A DNA stretch of 64,000 bases from Bog-473 sp963804055 (GCA_963804055.1 CAWDOU010000004.1:1-64000); one strand, 5' to 3'. Positions 43,630 through 52,792 are shown, counted from the first letter of the stretch. Notes: generated by a model not told the origin, from the sequence alone. Made by a program: numbers and translations.

Positions 43630-45063
43630 GTGGCCACGACACGAGAGACAGCGTTTCGGGAGATGCCGGGCGCCGCGCCGGACGTCATGCGGGACTACGA
43701 CCTGGCCACGCTCGGGTACGAGGAGACCGAGTTCAGCTTCGAGGGGACGGCGGGCTCGTACGCGTTGCAGGGGGAGAGGGGCGAGGACGGACGGTGGGAG
43801 GTGACCCCGGCCGCCGAGGCTCCGTTCCGGACCCGCTTTGTGGTGCGGAAGCCGTCGAATCCGCTGCGGTTCAGCGGCACGGTGGTCGTCGAATGGCACA
43901 ACGTCTCCGCCGGCATCGATGCCGCACCCGACTGGGGCTTCTTCCACCGCTCGTTGACCGCGGCGGGACACGCCTGGGTGGGCGTGTCGGCCCAGAAGGT
44001 CGGCATCGACGGCGGCGGCTTCGTCGAGAGCATCCATCTGAAGCTGCTGGCACCCGAGCGCTACAAGGATCTCGAGCACCCCGGCGATGACTGGTCCTTC
44101 GACATCTTCACGCAGGTCGGCCGGTTGCTGCAGCTGCCGAGTGACGAGAATCCGCTCGGCGGCCTCGCACCCACGCAGATCCTGGCGGCGGGCGAGTCGC
44201 AGTCGGCCGCCTGCCTGGTGACCTACATCAACGCCATCGACCCGCACGCGGAGCTGTTCGACGGGTTCTTCGTGCACGGCCGGCCGGCATCAGGCGTCTC
44301 CATCGACGGCGTCTTCATCCCGGCGTCGCAGCGGCTCGGCATGGAGGCGACGCGGGTGGCGATCTCGTCGCGGGGCGAGCGCATCCGCGACGACGCCCGG
44401 GTGCCCGTCCTCGTGCTGCAGAGCGAGACCGATGTCGTCCTGCTCGGAGGAGGGCTGGCGGAACAGCCCGACTCGGACCGTCTGCGGGTATGGGAGATGG
44501 CGGGCGCGGCACACGCCGACACCTACACGGTCAGCGCGGGACGGCACGACGACGGGACCTTGACGGCCCAGCGCATGGCCGAGTTGCTGCGTCCGACCAG
44601 GAACCTCATGATCGGGCAGACCGATACGCCGATCAACGCCGGCCCCCAACAGCACTACGTGGCGCAAGCGGCACTCGGACACCTGGTCCGGTGGGCGGCG
44701 GGCGGGGAGTCGCCTCCGTCCGCCCCGTCGCTCGAGCTCGACGAGGAGCGGACGGGTTACGTGCTCGACGAGCACGGCATCGCCAAGGGCGGGATCCGCA
44801 CGCCATGGGTCGACGTGCCGTCCGCCGTCATGGGCGGTCTGGGTCAGAGCGGCGAGAGCTTCGCCATGCTCTTCGGCCGTACCGATCCGTTCGACGATGC
44901 CACGTTGTCGACGCTCTATCCCGGAGGAGAAGACGAGTACCTGGAGCGTTTCGGCGCGTCGCTCGATGCGGCCATCGCCGCCGGCTTCCTCCTGGAAGAG
45001 GATCGCATTGAGATCCTGGCCGTGGCGGCGCACTCCTACCCGTTGCGGCTCGCCGACGGGTGA
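43630..45063 (+). CDS. large alpha/beta hydrolase-domain protein
   Basis: 477 residues from a GTG at 43630 (GGGAGGA upstream; a TATCCT -10-like site at 43582-43587). It begins with an FEGTAGSYALQGERGED-type strand pair and FSGTVVVEWHNVSAGIDAAP. The nucleophile elbow is LAAGESQSAACL (Ser in GESQS), and VPVLVLQSETDVVL and GAAHADTYTVS suggest the Asp and His. This is the alpha/beta hydrolase-domain family of about 450-500 residues common in actinobacteria, with no established substrate. The context suggests ester or lactone hydrolysis. Confidence 0.85.
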   Translation: MATTRETAFREMPGAAPDVMRDYDLATLGYEETEFSFEGTAGSYALQGERGEDGRWEVTPAAEAPFRTRFVVRKPSNPLRFSGTVVVEWHNVSAGIDAAPDWGFFHRSLTAAGHAWVGVSAQKVGIDGGGFVESIHLKLLAPERYKDLEHPGDDWSFDIFTQVGRLLQLPSDENPLGGLAPTQILAAGESQSAACLVTYINAIDPHAELFDGFFVHGRPASGVSIDGVFIPASQRLGMEATRVAISSRGERIRDDARVPVLVLQSETDVVLLGGGLAEQPDSDRLRVWEMAGAAHADTYTVSAGRHDDGTLTAQRMAELLRPTRNLMIGQTDTPINAGPQQHYVAQAALGHLVRWAAGGESPPSAPSLELDEERTGYVLDEHGIAKGGIRTPWVDVPSAVMGGLGQSGESFAMLFGRTDPFDDATLSTLYPGGEDEYLERFGASLDAAIAAGFLLEEDRIEILAVAAHSYPLRLADG

Positions 45064-45201
45064 GGCCCGCTCGAAACGCAATGCATCACCCCTAACCCCT
45101 CCGTCAGTGCCGTCGGTTGAGCCGTCGGACCTGGGAATTCCCGGTGCTCCCTCCATGCAGATGTCGACCTGAGGCTGCTGACCCGCTCTGCTAGGGTGCA
45201 A

Positions 45202-45219
45202 AAAAGAGGGTCCTCTTTT
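45202..45219. promoter_or_regulatory. shared palindromic operator/promoter element, copy 7
   Basis: AAAAGAGG-GT-CCTCTTTT: two perfect 8-bp arms around a 2-bp centre, the longest dyad of the set. It lies 16 bp before the ABC ATPase start at 45236, whose ribosome binding site (GGGGAGGG) follows directly. Lacking TANNNT at its centre, it looks more like an operator than a -10. Confidence 0.65.
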
Positions 45220-45235
45220 CCCATGGGGAGGGTGC

Positions 45236-46165
45236 ATGGAGCAGTCAATGTTGCGCTGTGAGGGCCTGCGCAAGAGCTACGGCGACCGTGAGGCGGTCAA
45301 GGGCGTGTCCTTCTCCATCGGGATGGGCGAGTGCTACGGATTGCTGGGCCCGAACGGCGCCGGGAAGACCACCACCATCTCCATGTTGTGCGGCCTCATC
45401 ATCCCTGACCAGGGAGTAGTGACCGTCGACGGCTTCGCCGGCGGCACGCTCGAGGCGAAGGCGGCGGTGGGGTACGTCCCCCAGGACCTCGCCCTCTACC
45501 CCGACCTCTCCGCCGTCGAGAACCTGACCTTCTTCGGCCAGCTCTACGGCCTGGGCGGCAAGGAGCTCCAGGGCCGCATCGGCGAGACGCTGGAACTGGT
45601 CGGGTTGGCGGATCGGGGCAAGGACCGCATCGGGACCTACTCCGGCGGCATGAAGCGACGGGCCAACATGGCGGCCGGCCTCTTGCACCGGCCCAAGCTG
45701 CTCGTCCTCGACGAGCCGACCGTGGGGGTCGACCCGCAGAGTCGCAACGCCATTCTGGAGACCGTCGGACGTCTCGGCATCGCCGTCCTCTACACGACGC
45801 ACTACATGGAAGAGGCGGCGCGGCTGTGCGACCGCATCGGCATCATCGACGACGGGCGGCTGATCGCCGAGGGGACCGCCGAGGCGCTGATCGTGGCGCA
45901 CGGCGGCCAGGACAAGGTGCACCTGTCCTGTGAGGCCGCCTCGCTCGACGTCCTGTCGGCGGCCTGCCTCGAGCTCCACAACGTGCACAACGTTCACGAG
46001 CACGAGGGCAACCTGGAGCTCACGACCGACCACGGGCCGGCCGTGTTGTCGGCGGTGGTGGCGGTGGCGACGAAGCACGGCGTCGATCTCACGGGCGTCG
46101 AGGTGCGCACGCCGAACCTCGAGGACGTCTTCTTGAGCCTGACAGGGAAAGAGCTCCGGGATTGA
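45236..46165 (+). CDS. ABC-2 type transporter, ATP-binding protein
   Basis: 309 residues from the ATG at 45236 (GGGGAGGG upstream). Walker A is LGPNGAGKTTT (38-45), the Q-loop Gln is 83 in YVPQDL, the signature is YSGGMKRR (135-142), Walker B is LLVLDEPTVG (Glu160) and the switch His is 189 in TTHYMEE. A C-terminal extension of about 90 residues (LDVLSAACLELHNVHNVHEH; GVEVRTPNLEDVFLSLTGKE) is typical of drug/lipid ABC-2 exporters. It overlaps the first permease gene by 4 bp; a second permease follows. Together they make an exporter, regulated by copy 7 of the palindromic element, next to a P450 and catabolic genes. Confidence 0.96.
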   Translation: MEQSMLRCEGLRKSYGDREAVKGVSFSIGMGECYGLLGPNGAGKTTTISMLCGLIIPDQGVVTVDGFAGGTLEAKAAVGYVPQDLALYPDLSAVENLTFFGQLYGLGGKELQGRIGETLELVGLADRGKDRIGTYSGGMKRRANMAAGLLHRPKLLVLDEPTVGVDPQSRNAILETVGRLGIAVLYTTHYMEEAARLCDRIGIIDDGRLIAEGTAEALIVAHGGQDKVHLSCEAASLDVLSAACLELHNVHNVHEHEGNLELTTDHGPAVLSAVVAVATKHGVDLTGVEVRTPNLEDVFLSLTGKELRD

Positions 46166-47307
46166 TCCGCGTCATCGCGTGGAACGAGCTGCACCGCCGG
46201 CTGCGCGATCGCTCCGTCCTCATCGGATGCCTGGCGGCGCCGCTGCTCATGGCCGCCGTCCTGGGGCTGTCGTTCGCCGGCGGGGCCAACGTGGCCCCCG
46301 TGCACATCGGCGTGGCGGGGACTTCGCCCCAGATGCTCTCGGCGGCGCTGGCCGCCAGCCAGCTTCCCAGGAACGTCACGGTCACCACATTGCCCAGCCA
46401 GCAGGCGGTCAAAGACGCCGTGGCCGGTGGCGCCCTCGATGGCGGCGTGGCCGTCCTGCCTTCCCAGCTTCGCTTGCACACGCTGCTCGTCCCCATCGTC
46501 GACCCGGGCGCGACGCACACGCCGGGCTTCGACGTGGTGACCAAGGGGACGTCACCGTTGGGTGAGGAGTACGCCGAATCGGTGGCGGCTGGCATGGCCA
46601 GCGTGATGTACGCCGGCCGGGTACCCCACACGCAGGCGACGGAAGCGACGGAGGCGGACACCCCGGCGACCGTGTCCATCGACAGCCAGGACGTCGGCCA
46701 CGGTGGCAAGGTCAATCTGAATTTCTTCGCACCCAATATCGCGGTCGTCTTCCTCTTCATCGGGAGTGGGCTCGGCATGCGCTCCTTGCTGATGGAACGG
46801 TCGGCCGGCACGCTGGCGCGGATCACGGCGGCACCGGTGCGGCCGACGCAGATCGTCCTCGGGAAGCTGCTGGCCATCTTCATCACCGGCATGGCGACCA
46901 TCTTCGTGATCTGGGCCGTCACGACCTACGGCTTCGGAGCCGACTGGGGCAACCTGCTGGGGGTCCTGTTGATGGCCATCGGCGCCACCGCCGCCATGTG
47001 CGGTATCGGGGTGTTTCTCACATCGCTGGCCAAGACCGAGCAGCAGGCCTTCGGCATCACGCTGCTGGTCGGGCTCTTCCTGGCGCTGGTCGGCGGCAAC
47101 CTGCTGCCGTCGGGCTCCTTGCCCGACGCCTTCCAGGTGTTGGCCCTGGGGACGCCGAACGGGTGGGCCCTGGTCGGGTTCGGCCGCCTGGACCAGCTCG
47201 GTGAACCGGCCAGCAGCATCATCGGGCCCTTCGTCATTCTGCTGGTGATCGCCGTGGTGGCGGGCGGCCTGGCCATGATGCGCGTGCGCAAGATGGTCGA
47301 ACCCTGA
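46162..47307 (+). CDS. ABC-2 type transporter, permease 1
   Basis: 381 residues from a TTG at 46162, overlapping the ATPase stop (ATTGA), so translationally coupled. It shows an N-terminal membrane segment (LIGCLAAPLLMAAVLGLSFA), a large extracytoplasmic loop (about 35-190) and five C-terminal membrane segments including NIAVVFLFIGSGLGMRSLLM, LLAIFITGMATIFVIWAVTT and GITLLVGLFLALVGGNLLPS. This is the classic ABC-2/YhgE-type layout. It should pair with the second permease (47309) and the ATPase to export a hydrophobic compound. Confidence 0.93.
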   Translation: MIRVIAWNELHRRLRDRSVLIGCLAAPLLMAAVLGLSFAGGANVAPVHIGVAGTSPQMLSAALAASQLPRNVTVTTLPSQQAVKDAVAGGALDGGVAVLPSQLRLHTLLVPIVDPGATHTPGFDVVTKGTSPLGEEYAESVAAGMASVMYAGRVPHTQATEATEADTPATVSIDSQDVGHGGKVNLNFFAPNIAVVFLFIGSGLGMRSLLMERSAGTLARITAAPVRPTQIVLGKLLAIFITGMATIFVIWAVTTYGFGADWGNLLGVLLMAIGATAAMCGIGVFLTSLAKTEQQAFGITLLVGLFLALVGGNLLPSGSLPDAFQVLALGTPNGWALVGFGRLDQLGEPASSIIGPFVILLVIAVVAGGLAMMRVRKMVEP

Positions 47308-47308
47308 G

Positions 47309-48353
47309 GTGTTCGCCGTCATCTGGGTCAACCTGCGTCGGGCCATGGGCGACCGCCGGCTGCTCATCGTTGGCACGCTCGTGCCGGTGGTCATCATCCT
47401 GATCACGGGGCTGCTGGAGGGCAGTCCCAAGGAGCCGATCGGCCTCTACCATCCGTCGGCGCGCCTGCTGCACCTGGCGCAGACGACGGACGGGATCAAG
47501 GTGCGGGTGGAGAACAGCCGCACGGATCTGACCGACGACATCCTGCGGGGCCGGGTGGTGGCGGGGATCGTCCAGCTGCCGGCACCCGGTGACTCGGTGC
47601 AGCGCCGAGTTCCTGGTGGAGTCGTCGACGACGGACGCCGTGCAGGCGCGCACCGATGCCGTGGCGTTGATGGACCTGATGGCGGCCGAGGGGTCGAACA
47701 CGAAGTTCACCGACACGACGTTGCGGGCGACGCCGGTCGAGGCGCCGTTGAGCCCGTTCTGGTACGTGGCGCCGGCCAACCTCGTGCTGTTCATGGGTAT
47801 CGCCGTGCTCGTGCTGGCGGCGGGCATGGTCGAGACCCGCCGGCTCGGAGTGCTGCAGCGCTTGTCAGCCGCGCCCGTCAAGAAACGCTCCATCGTGTTC
47901 GGTCAGATGGCCAGCATGATGGTGACCGCGGTCAGCATGGCGATCGGGCTCATCTTCGTGGGATACGTGCTGTTCCGGGTGCACTGGGGCAATCCGCTCA
48001 GCGTGTTCCTCGTGATTGTGTTCCTGGGGATCAGCATCGCGGCGCTGTCCGTCATCATCGGGACCTGGGCGCGCTCGCAGGAGCAGGCCATTGCCACAGC
48101 GGTGATCGTCGCCATCATCGCCGGCATGTTGGGCGGCTGCGTCTACCAGTTGAGCGCGGTGAGCACGACCGTGAAGGACGTGGGGCATATCGTGCCGCAG
48201 GCGTGGGCGATGGACGCGTTCGTGAAGCTGATTTCTGATCATGCGTCGTTTGGGGACACCCTGCCGGAGATCGGCGCGTTGGCGGCGTTCGCGGTGGTCC
48301 TGAGTGTGCTGGCGGTCTGGTACTACTCGCGCAAGGTGTTCTCGACGACGTAG
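47309..48353 (+). CDS. ABC-2 type transporter, permease 2, single-base frameshift
   Basis: It starts with a GTG at 47309, right after the first permease. The first frame covers WVNLRRAMGDRRLLIVGTLV to GRVVAGIVQLPAPGDSVQ. The second frame resumes AEFLVESSTTDAVQARTDAV and runs through NLVLFMGIAVLVLAAGM, GQMASMMVTAVSMAIGLIFV, FLVIVFLGISIAALSVIIGT and ATAVIVAIIAGMLGGCVYQL to the stop at 48353. Removing one C near 47603 (GTGCAG-C-GCCGAG) joins the two into a normal permease of about 347 residues, matching the topology of permease 1. The sequence as given would give a truncated protein. A point error and a real mutation are equally possible by eye. Confidence 0.85.
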
Positions 48354-48467
48354 TCGACGAGGTCGCTCGGGGTCAGCGTAGGTCGGAGCGGCATGACGCG
48401 TAGGAGGACGGACAGCTCCAGCTCGGGGGTGCGGGCGGCAGGGACGACGAGGCGTCGGGCATCAGTA

Positions 48468-48485
48468 ATAGGTATACTGAATAGG
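48468..48485. promoter_or_regulatory. shared palindromic operator/promoter element, copy 8
   Basis: AATAGGTATACTGAATAG lies upstream of the second P450. TATACT at 48473-48478 is a good -10 about 30 nt before the GTG start at 48508. The right half TATACTGAA is identical to copy 4, and the CTGAATAGG arm to copy 1. Confidence 0.65.
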
Positions 48486-48507
48486 TGTCCGGAGCCTTGA
48501 GCCCCAG

Positions 48508-49743
48508 GTGAAACGGCCGGTGAACGGCACGGTGACGGATCTGGCCGACCCGGTCATGTTCGTAGATCCGTTCCCACGCTACGCGGCGCTTCGCCGGGGT
48601 CCGGCCGTCTCGCCGGCGTACTCGAAGCAGCTCATGGGCGGCGCCGGGTTCATGCTCACCCGGCACGAGCACGTCCTGCTGCTGCACAACGACGTGCGCT
48701 TCTCGAGCGACCCGACCACGGGTGGGTCGGGGCTGATGATGCGGCACCTGCCCCGGATGTTCCGTCTGCTGACCAATTCCATGGTCTACAAGGACGACCC
48801 CGATCACGCCCGGCTGCGCCGGCTCGTCAACAAGGCCTTCACGCCCCGCATGGTGCAGCAGATGACGGGGGAGATCGAGCGCATCGTCGACGACCTCGTC
48901 GACGACCTCGGGCGGCGGGGGAGTTCGACGGTGGACCTGGTGGCGGAGTTCGCCACGCCGCTGCCGTTGTCGGTGATCTCGACCATGCTCGGCGTGGGGG
49001 ACGAGGACCGGGACGAGTTCCATGTCCTGATGGAACGGTTCGTCGTCCGGCTGGGGAGCGGGTCGGTCCTCGACGCGTTGCGGACGATCCCGACGGCCCG
49101 ACGGCTCTACGCCGTGTTGGAGCGGCTGGCGGCAGCGCGCCGTGCCGCGCCCGACGAAGGGCTGATCTCGGGGCTGTTGGAGGCCAACGAGGACGGCGAC
49201 TCGTTGAGCGACGACGAGGTCATCGCCATGATCTTCCTGCTGATGCTGGCCGGGCACGATACGACGGCGAACCTGATCGGCAGCTCGGCCGTGGCGCTCA
49301 TGGAGCACCCCGACCAGGCTGAGCGGTGGCGGGACGAGCCCGAGTTGACGGCGTCGGCGGTGGAGGAGCTCCTGCGTTTCACGACGCCCGTGCCGTGCGG
49401 GACGGCCCGGACGCTATTGGAGGACGTCTCCATCGAGGGCACGACCATGCCCAAGGGCTCCAAGGTGATGGGCATGATCATTTCGGCCAACCGGGACGAG
49501 GCCGTATTCGACGGGCCTGATGCCCTCGACCTGGGCCGGGACCCCAACCGGCACCTGACCTTCGCCTTCGGGAAGCACTTCTGCCTGGGCAACCAGCTGG
49601 CCCGGCTCGAAGGGCAGATCGCCATCGGCGCCCTGGTGCGACGGTTCCCGCACATGCGGCTGGCCGTCCCCCGGGACCGGCTCGAGTACAAGCCTGTGCA
49701 GGCGTTGCGTGGCTTCCGGGCACTTCCCGTGACGTTGCAGTAG
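48508..49743 (+). CDS. cytochrome P450 (CYP107-like)
   Basis: 411 residues from a GTG at 48508; no clear ribosome binding site, and a start within the next few codons (GTG at about 48520) cannot be excluded. Heme loop FAFGKHFCLGNQ with ligand Cys359, I-helix AGHDTTAN (248-255) with the normal acid-Thr pair, and ExxR Glu287-Leu-Leu-Arg290. It is a soluble bacterial class I P450, different in type from the P450cam-like enzyme at 10079. It sits between an ABC exporter and an SDR/SnoaL pair and carries its own copy of the palindromic element, so it likely belongs to the same regulon. Confidence 0.95.
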   Translation: MKRPVNGTVTDLADPVMFVDPFPRYAALRRGPAVSPAYSKQLMGGAGFMLTRHEHVLLLHNDVRFSSDPTTGGSGLMMRHLPRMFRLLTNSMVYKDDPDHARLRRLVNKAFTPRMVQQMTGEIERIVDDLVDDLGRRGSSTVDLVAEFATPLPLSVISTMLGVGDEDRDEFHVLMERFVVRLGSGSVLDALRTIPTARRLYAVLERLAAARRAAPDEGLISGLLEANEDGDSLSDDEVIAMIFLLMLAGHDTTANLIGSSAVALMEHPDQAERWRDEPELTASAVEELLRFTTPVPCGTARTLLEDVSIEGTTMPKGSKVMGMIISANRDEAVFDGPDALDLGRDPNRHLTFAFGKHFCLGNQLARLEGQIAIGALVRRFPHMRLAVPRDRLEYKPVQALRGFRALPVTLQ

Positions 49744-49829
49744 GAGAGCGGGACCAGCGTCGGGGACACGCGTCTCGTCGGACCGTCCCGTATGGTCGTC
49801 GGCGTCCGACCAGGTGAGGAGTGGACGCC

Positions 49830-50657
49830 ATGACATTCGTCGAGTCGTACGGGCCATGGGCCGTGATCGCCGGGGCCTCCGAGGGCGTCGGAGAGGCCTT
49901 CGCCGCCGCCGTCGCCACGGAAGGCGTCAACGTCGTGCTGCTGGCCCGTCGCCAAGCCGTCCTGGACGAGGTGGCGGCGACCATCCACGGCGAGTCGGGT
50001 GTCCAGGTCCGAGCCGTCGCCGTCGACCTGGCCGACCCGTCGGGGATGGACACGGTTGCGGCGGCCACGAAGGACCTCGACGTCGGCCTGCTGATGTACT
50101 GCGCCGGGGCGGACCCGAACTACCAGCCGTTCCTGGCCAACCCGGTCGAGGTGGCGACGGCCATGGTACGCCGCAATTGCACGGTCCTCGTCGAGATGTG
50201 CCACCACTTCGCCGCCCCGATGGCCGCCAACGGGCGAGGCGGCATCATCGTCCTGAGCTCGGGCGCCGCCTTCGTCGGCGCGCCCAACATGGTGATCTAC
50301 GGCGGCACCAAGGCCTTCGACGTCGTCTTCACCGAGGCGCTGTGGGCCGAGCTCCACCCCCAGGGCGTCGACGTCCTCAGCCTGGTGCTGGGCGAGACGG
50401 ACACGCCGGCGTTGCGCCGCCTGCGGGCGGAGCGGGGCTTCGTCGACGACCCCGACGCCCCGCTCCCCGGCGTGGCCACCGTCGACGAGGTCGTCGGGGA
50501 CGCGCTCGCCCACCTGGCCCACGGTCCGAGCTGGATGGTCGGCGAGCAGCTCCGCGCCGGCCTCCAGATGCTCGGCGGCCTGCCCCGGAACGACGCCGTC
50601 GACCTCATGATGAAGGCGGCCAGCGCGACCATGGACCACGACGCGCCGAGCGCCTGA
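49830..50657 (+). CDS. short-chain dehydrogenase/reductase
   Basis: 275 residues. The ATG at 49830 is preferred, since AGGAG at 49816-49820 is 9 nt upstream; the GTG at 49821 would touch it. The cofactor motif is IAGASEGVGEAFAAAV, with Arg-Arg after the second strand (LLARRQA) suggesting NADP. CAGADPNYQPF, the catalytic Ser segment IIVLSSGAAFVGAPN and Tyr-xxx-Lys in VIYGGTKAF are present. The substrate is unknown. The stop overlaps the next gene (TGATG). Confidence 0.93.
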   Translation: MTFVESYGPWAVIAGASEGVGEAFAAAVATEGVNVVLLARRQAVLDEVAATIHGESGVQVRAVAVDLADPSGMDTVAAATKDLDVGLLMYCAGADPNYQPFLANPVEVATAMVRRNCTVLVEMCHHFAAPMAANGRGGIIVLSSGAAFVGAPNMVIYGGTKAFDVVFTEALWAELHPQGVDVLSLVLGETDTPALRRLRAERGFVDDPDAPLPGVATVDEVVGDALAHLAHGPSWMVGEQLRAGLQMLGGLPRNDAVDLMMKAASATMDHDAPSA

Positions 50658-51079
50658 TGCCGTCCCCGTCCGTCCGCACGTCCAAGCAGGACATAGCCGA
50701 GGTCCTGGTCCGCTACGCCACGGGCATCGACCGCCGCGACTGGGCCTTGTTCCGGACCTGCTTCACGGCGGACTGTCGCGCCGACTACGGCGACATCGGT
50801 TCGTGGGACGGCGCCGACGCCATCACGGACTTCATGAACGGCGCCCACACGGACATGGGCCACACCATGCACCGCATCTCGAACATCGCCATCGACGTGC
50901 GCGACGACGGCGACCGTGCCGTCGCCCGCAGCTACGTCGACGGGATCCTGCTGGCGCCCGACGGCCAGAGCGGCTTCAACCCGGTCGGCTGGTACGACGA
51001 CGAACTCGTCCGCTCCGTCGACGGGTGGCGCATCGCACGTCGCACGTTCACCATGGCGCACTTCCGCACACTTCCCTGA
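50657..51079 (+). CDS. SnoaL/NTF2-like small protein
   Basis: 140 residues from the ATG at 50657, coupled to the SDR gene by a one-base overlap (TGATG). The SnoaL_4-type sequence includes SKQDIAEVLVRYATGIDRRD, WALFRTCFTADCRADYGDIG, HTMHRISNIAIDV and RSVDGWRIARRTFTMAHFR. Members act as isomerases, dehydratases or dehydrochlorinases. In catabolic operons they often follow an SDR, as here. The exact reaction cannot be inferred. Confidence 0.88.
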   Translation: MPSPSVRTSKQDIAEVLVRYATGIDRRDWALFRTCFTADCRADYGDIGSWDGADAITDFMNGAHTDMGHTMHRISNIAIDVRDDGDRAVARSYVDGILLAPDGQSGFNPVGWYDDELVRSVDGWRIARRTFTMAHFRTLP

Positions 51080-51101
51080 CCCGGCGGGACCGTTCCCCGA
51101 C

Positions 51102-52214
51102 ATGGACGACGTCGCCACCATGTCGACCGAGGCGATCATGGCGGAGGCCGCCGCGTCCTCCCGCCGCATGGCCTCGGAGGCGGGGACCTTCGTTCTGCTC
51201 ACCGCCGAGCTGGACAAGCGAGAGGGCTGGCGGACCGAGGGGGCGACATCGGTCGCCGCCTGGATCGTGGAGCGCTGCGGCGTCTCCCTCGCCACCGCTC
51301 GCGCCTTCGCCCACGTGGCCGAGCGGCTCTCCGCCCTGCCACACCTGGCCGCCGGGCTGTCGAGCGGTGAGCTGACCTTCGACAAGGTGCGCGCCGTGGC
51401 CGACGTGGCGACACGAAGGAACGAGCGGGATCTGGCCGCCCAGGCGCAGGAATGCACGGTCAAGGAACTGCACGAGGTGGCCCGTACGGAGCGGGGCGTG
51501 CCGCGCTCCCGGGCGCAGACGGACTACGAGGCCCGGTCCGTCCGCTTCAACGACACCTGCCGGACGGTGACGGCGCAGCTGCCGGCCGAGTCCTACGCCG
51601 AGGTGCGGTCGTGCCTCGAGTCCCGGGCCCGCGAGGTCCCCTCCGACGGCGAGACTCCGTGGGACCAGCGAGTCTGCGACGCCTTCCTGGACGTCATCCG
51701 GTCCGGCCATGACGGCCGGCATGGGGCGAGCCCCCATGTCGTGGTGGTGCATGTGCCCCTCGAGACCCTGGCGGACGAGTCGTCGGAGCTGGCCGGCGAG
51801 CTCGAGCAGGATGGCCTCATCAGCGGCGAGACGGTGCGACGGCTCGCCTGCGACGCCACGGTGATCGTGGCCGTCGACGACGACGTCGGGCACACGATGT
51901 ACGAGGGCCGGGCCCGTCGCTTCCCGACCGATTCCCAACGCCGGGAGATCATGCGACGGGATCGACATTGCAGGTTCCCCGGCTGTACGAACGTCACGTT
52001 CACCAACGTGCACCACGTGGTGCTCTGGAAAGCGGGTGGCCATACCGACCTGGACAATTTGGCCTTGCTCTGCGAGTTCCACCATCACCGCGTGCACAGC
52101 AACGGCTGGTCCCTGACGGGGGACGCCAACGACGAGCTGACCTTCGTCGCGCCGACCGGGCGCGCCATGACGTCGCGCCCGTCGCCGCTCTGGGCGGGCC
52201 TGGCTACCAGATAA
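51102..52214 (+). CDS. DUF222 / HNH endonuclease-domain protein (13E12-type)
   Basis: 370 residues from the ATG at 51102. The N-terminal about 280 residues are DUF222-like, helical and Ala-rich (MAEAAASSRRMASEAGTFVL; TSVAAWIVERCGVSLATARA). The C-terminal HNH domain is intact: RRDRHCRFPGCTNVTFTNVH, HVVLWKAGGHTDLDNLALLC and FHHHRVH. The two Cys and the catalytic His pair are visible. Such genes are multi-copy in actinobacteria (13E12 repeats in mycobacteria) and are thought to be linked to mobile DNA, but their role is not established. It overlaps the convergent methyltransferase gene by 11 bp. Confidence 0.92.
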   Translation: MDDVATMSTEAIMAEAAASSRRMASEAGTFVLLTAELDKREGWRTEGATSVAAWIVERCGVSLATARAFAHVAERLSALPHLAAGLSSGELTFDKVRAVADVATRRNERDLAAQAQECTVKELHEVARTERGVPRSRAQTDYEARSVRFNDTCRTVTAQLPAESYAEVRSCLESRAREVPSDGETPWDQRVCDAFLDVIRSGHDGRHGASPHVVVVHVPLETLADESSELAGELEQDGLISGETVRRLACDATVIVAVDDDVGHTMYEGRARRFPTDSQRREIMRRDRHCRFPGCTNVTFTNVHHVVLWKAGGHTDLDNLALLCEFHHHRVHSNGWSLTGDANDELTFVAPTGRAMTSRPSPLWAGLATR

Positions 52215-52782
52215 AGGGCACCAGCCGTTTGTGGCCGGACGCGTAGGTGTCGTAGCGGTCTCCGAGTTCCTGGCGCAGGGCGTCCTCCTCCACTCGGATC
52301 CGGAGGAGAAGGCCGCAGAACACGCTCGCCGTCAGCCAGGCAAGGGCCCACCAGGACCCGATGAACATGCCGACCCCCACAACCATAAGGAGAATGGCGG
52401 CGTAGCTCGGATGGCGCACGAATCGGTACGGGCCGTCGGTGATCACGGGCTGGTCGGCGCTCGTCTGGACCGTGAAGGTGAAGTATCGGCCGAGCGTCCG
52501 GAAGCTCCAGTAGCGCAGCGCCAGGCCACACCAGAAGATCACCAAGCCGACCCACGCCACGTCGGGGCTGATCCGGCCGGACGAGAGGTTGCGGTCCAAC
52601 ACGACGGCGCCCACCGCGCCCACGACGGAGGCGACCCGGATGTACAGACGGCTGCCCTTGTCGGCCGCCGTCGCTTCGGCCCGGGTGTTCGTCGACTTCT
52701 GGAGCTCCATGACGAGCCAGACGACGGCACTGGCGACCAACAGCCAGCGGGCAACGGGCGGTGCCGCCAGGTAGTGATGCAT
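52204..52782 (-). CDS. isoprenylcysteine carboxyl methyltransferase-like membrane protein
   Basis: 192 residues from the ATG at 52782 with about four or five membrane segments (ARWLLVASAVVWLVMEL; VAWVGLVIFWCGLALRYW; YAAILLMVVGVGMFIGSWWA). The ICMT/PEMT signature is complete: ITDGPYRFVRHPSYAAILL and RIRVEEDALRQELGDRYDTY. These enzymes use SAM to methylate a carboxylate, phospholipid or similar group at the membrane. It is the last gene of the long minus-strand operon, 10 bp after the lipocalin-like gene. The substrate is unknown. Confidence 0.9.
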   Translation of the reverse strand: MHHYLAAPPVARWLLVASAVVWLVMELQKSTNTRAEATAADKGSRLYIRVASVVGAVGAVVLDRNLSSGRISPDVAWVGLVIFWCGLALRYWSFRTLGRYFTFTVQTSADQPVITDGPYRFVRHPSYAAILLMVVGVGMFIGSWWALAWLTASVFCGLLLRIRVEEDALRQELGDRYDTYASGHKRLVPFIW

Positions 52783-52792
52783 GCCGGCGACG

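Noticed and set aside
45133..45142. Palindrome GGGAATTCCC downstream of the hydrolase gene
   Set aside because: It is a short palindrome without T tract or recurrence, and could easily occur by chance.
10043..48485. KstR or KstR2 cholesterol-regulon operators
   Set aside because: The known KstR motif (AAC-GTT type dyad) and KstR2 motif (CAAG-CTTG type) do not match the GTATAC/AAWAG-CTWTT element seen here.
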